Below are positions 4,674 through 5,001 of a stretch of DNA of 5,001 nt, piece by piece (positions within the stretch are counted from its first letter, which is position 1; every line of letters begins with the position of its first letter). The stretch comes from Anaerolineales bacterium. GTDB taxonomy: Bacteria > Chloroflexota > Anaerolineae > Anaerolineales > E44-bin32. The notes below the pieces were generated by a model, which made no database searches, was not told the origin of the DNA, and saw only the letters and a program-made list of their open reading frames with translations. The DNA lies in assembly GCA_023250385.1 (NCBI GenBank), contig JAHFAU010000124.1, positions 1 through 5,001 on the forward strand. Reading direction: 5' to 3'. A program made the position numbers and the translations under genes.

Positions 4674-5001
4674 ATGTCAAGGCCAATTCGAGTCGACCCT
4701 GGGCAATTGCGGGCCTCCGCCGAGCGGCTGAGCGCGCTCGCAGCGAAGCTCTCCCTACTTGAGAGCCAGACCCTCGAGTCGGGTACAGCAGTGCCGAGCT
4801 ACGAGGGTCAATTCGGGCCCCAGGTGAATACACTGGCCACCGAGGGTGCGAGCCAGATCCGCAGCACGGTTGCCAGGTTGGACGCGTCCGCCCGTCGGCT
4901 GCAGGCCATCGCAGAATTGTTCGAGAACGCTGACCGCCAGACGATCGAAGGCATCGAGGGCATCGGATCCCGCTTCGGGCCGGAAATCGAACGCTATCTG
5001 G
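4674..5001 (+). CDS. WXG100/ESX-like helical protein, N-terminal part (truncated by window edge)
   Basis: 109 codons are visible and the gene continues past 5001. The start MSRPIRVDPGQLRASAERLSALAAKL (residues 1-26) has the typical opening of WXG100-type proteins: a short strand, VDP, then a heptad-like amphipathic helix. The helix-turn-helix centre reads PSYEGQFGP (42-50), where YEG (44-46) sits in the place of WxG. A second long helix follows (about 54-85, TEGASQIRSTVARLDASARR onward), then LFENADRQTIEG (83-94), reminiscent of the FExADxxxxxG end seen in ESX/LXG-like proteins. It could be a type VII secretion substrate or the N-terminal targeting domain of a longer toxin or surface protein; the visible part cannot decide. 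Start: ATG at 4674, with GGAA about 10 bp upstream as a weak ribosome site. It follows tRNA-Phe but has its own -10 box. Confidence 0.72.
   Translation, partial: MSRPIRVDPGQLRASAERLSALAAKLSLLESQTLESGTAVPSYEGQFGPQVNTLATEGASQIRSTVARLDASARRLQAIAELFENADRQTIEGIEGIGSRFGPEIERYL

Noticed and set aside
1..5001. CRISPR array, mobile element, toxin-antitoxin or defence island
   Set aside because: No repeat-spacer pattern, transposase, integrase, terminal repeats or defence-type proteins are seen in any frame.

Overview
The window is a high-GC bacterial chromosome segment made mostly of core genes, each packed close to its signals. The gene set (dcw-cluster head mraZ-rsmH, type A RNase P RNA, an FmdB-type zinc ribbon, a Lactamase_B_3-like protein and a WXG100-like helical protein), together with the weak Shine-Dalgarno sequences, fits a Chloroflexota-like organism. 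That placement is inference from protein style and needs a homology search. I see no phage, transposon, CRISPR or plasmid signature.

Layout. On the minus strand, positions 1-988 hold the start of the division and cell wall (dcw) cluster: mraZ (551-988), then rsmH (from 547, running off the left edge). Upstream lie a sigma70-like promoter (1072-1101) and four TGGG boxes at exact 10-bp spacing, the classic MraZ autoregulatory operator. A 9-bp hairpin in the leader overlaps the last box. Next, still on the minus strand, is rnpB (about 1331-1757), with a clean promoter (1764-1792) and a strong intrinsic terminator (1261-1285). On the plus strand an FmdB-family zinc ribbon gene (1943-2245) ends before a bidirectional terminator (2369-2397). 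The same terminator closes a convergent minus-strand pair: a degenerate metallo-beta-lactamase-fold protein (2714-3349) followed 9 bp later by a 100-residue alpha/beta-barrel-like protein (2402-2704).

That pair is divergent from a plus-strand gene for a GH16/concanavalin-like beta-sandwich protein (3454-4242). Its ATG lies 7 bp after a perfect TATAAT, so its mRNA is probably leaderless. The divergent region holds a 14-bp perfect palindrome. After it comes a structured intergenic stretch with a long inverted repeat plus T-run (4330-4429), which abuts a near-consensus promoter and a tRNA-Phe(GAA) gene (4469-4541). The window ends inside a WXG100/ESX-like gene (from 4674) with its own -10 box.

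How the parts relate: MraZ probably represses its own operon, including rsmH (16S rRNA methylation) and presumably the division genes beyond the edge. rnpB and tRNA-Phe are connected in function (tRNA 5' maturation) but transcribed separately. No convincing new multi-gene system is present. The items most worth checking are the MBL protein lacking part of its metal motif, the structured element before tRNA-Phe, the leaderless beta-sandwich gene with a hydrophobic insertion, and the WXG100-like protein with YEG where WxG is expected.
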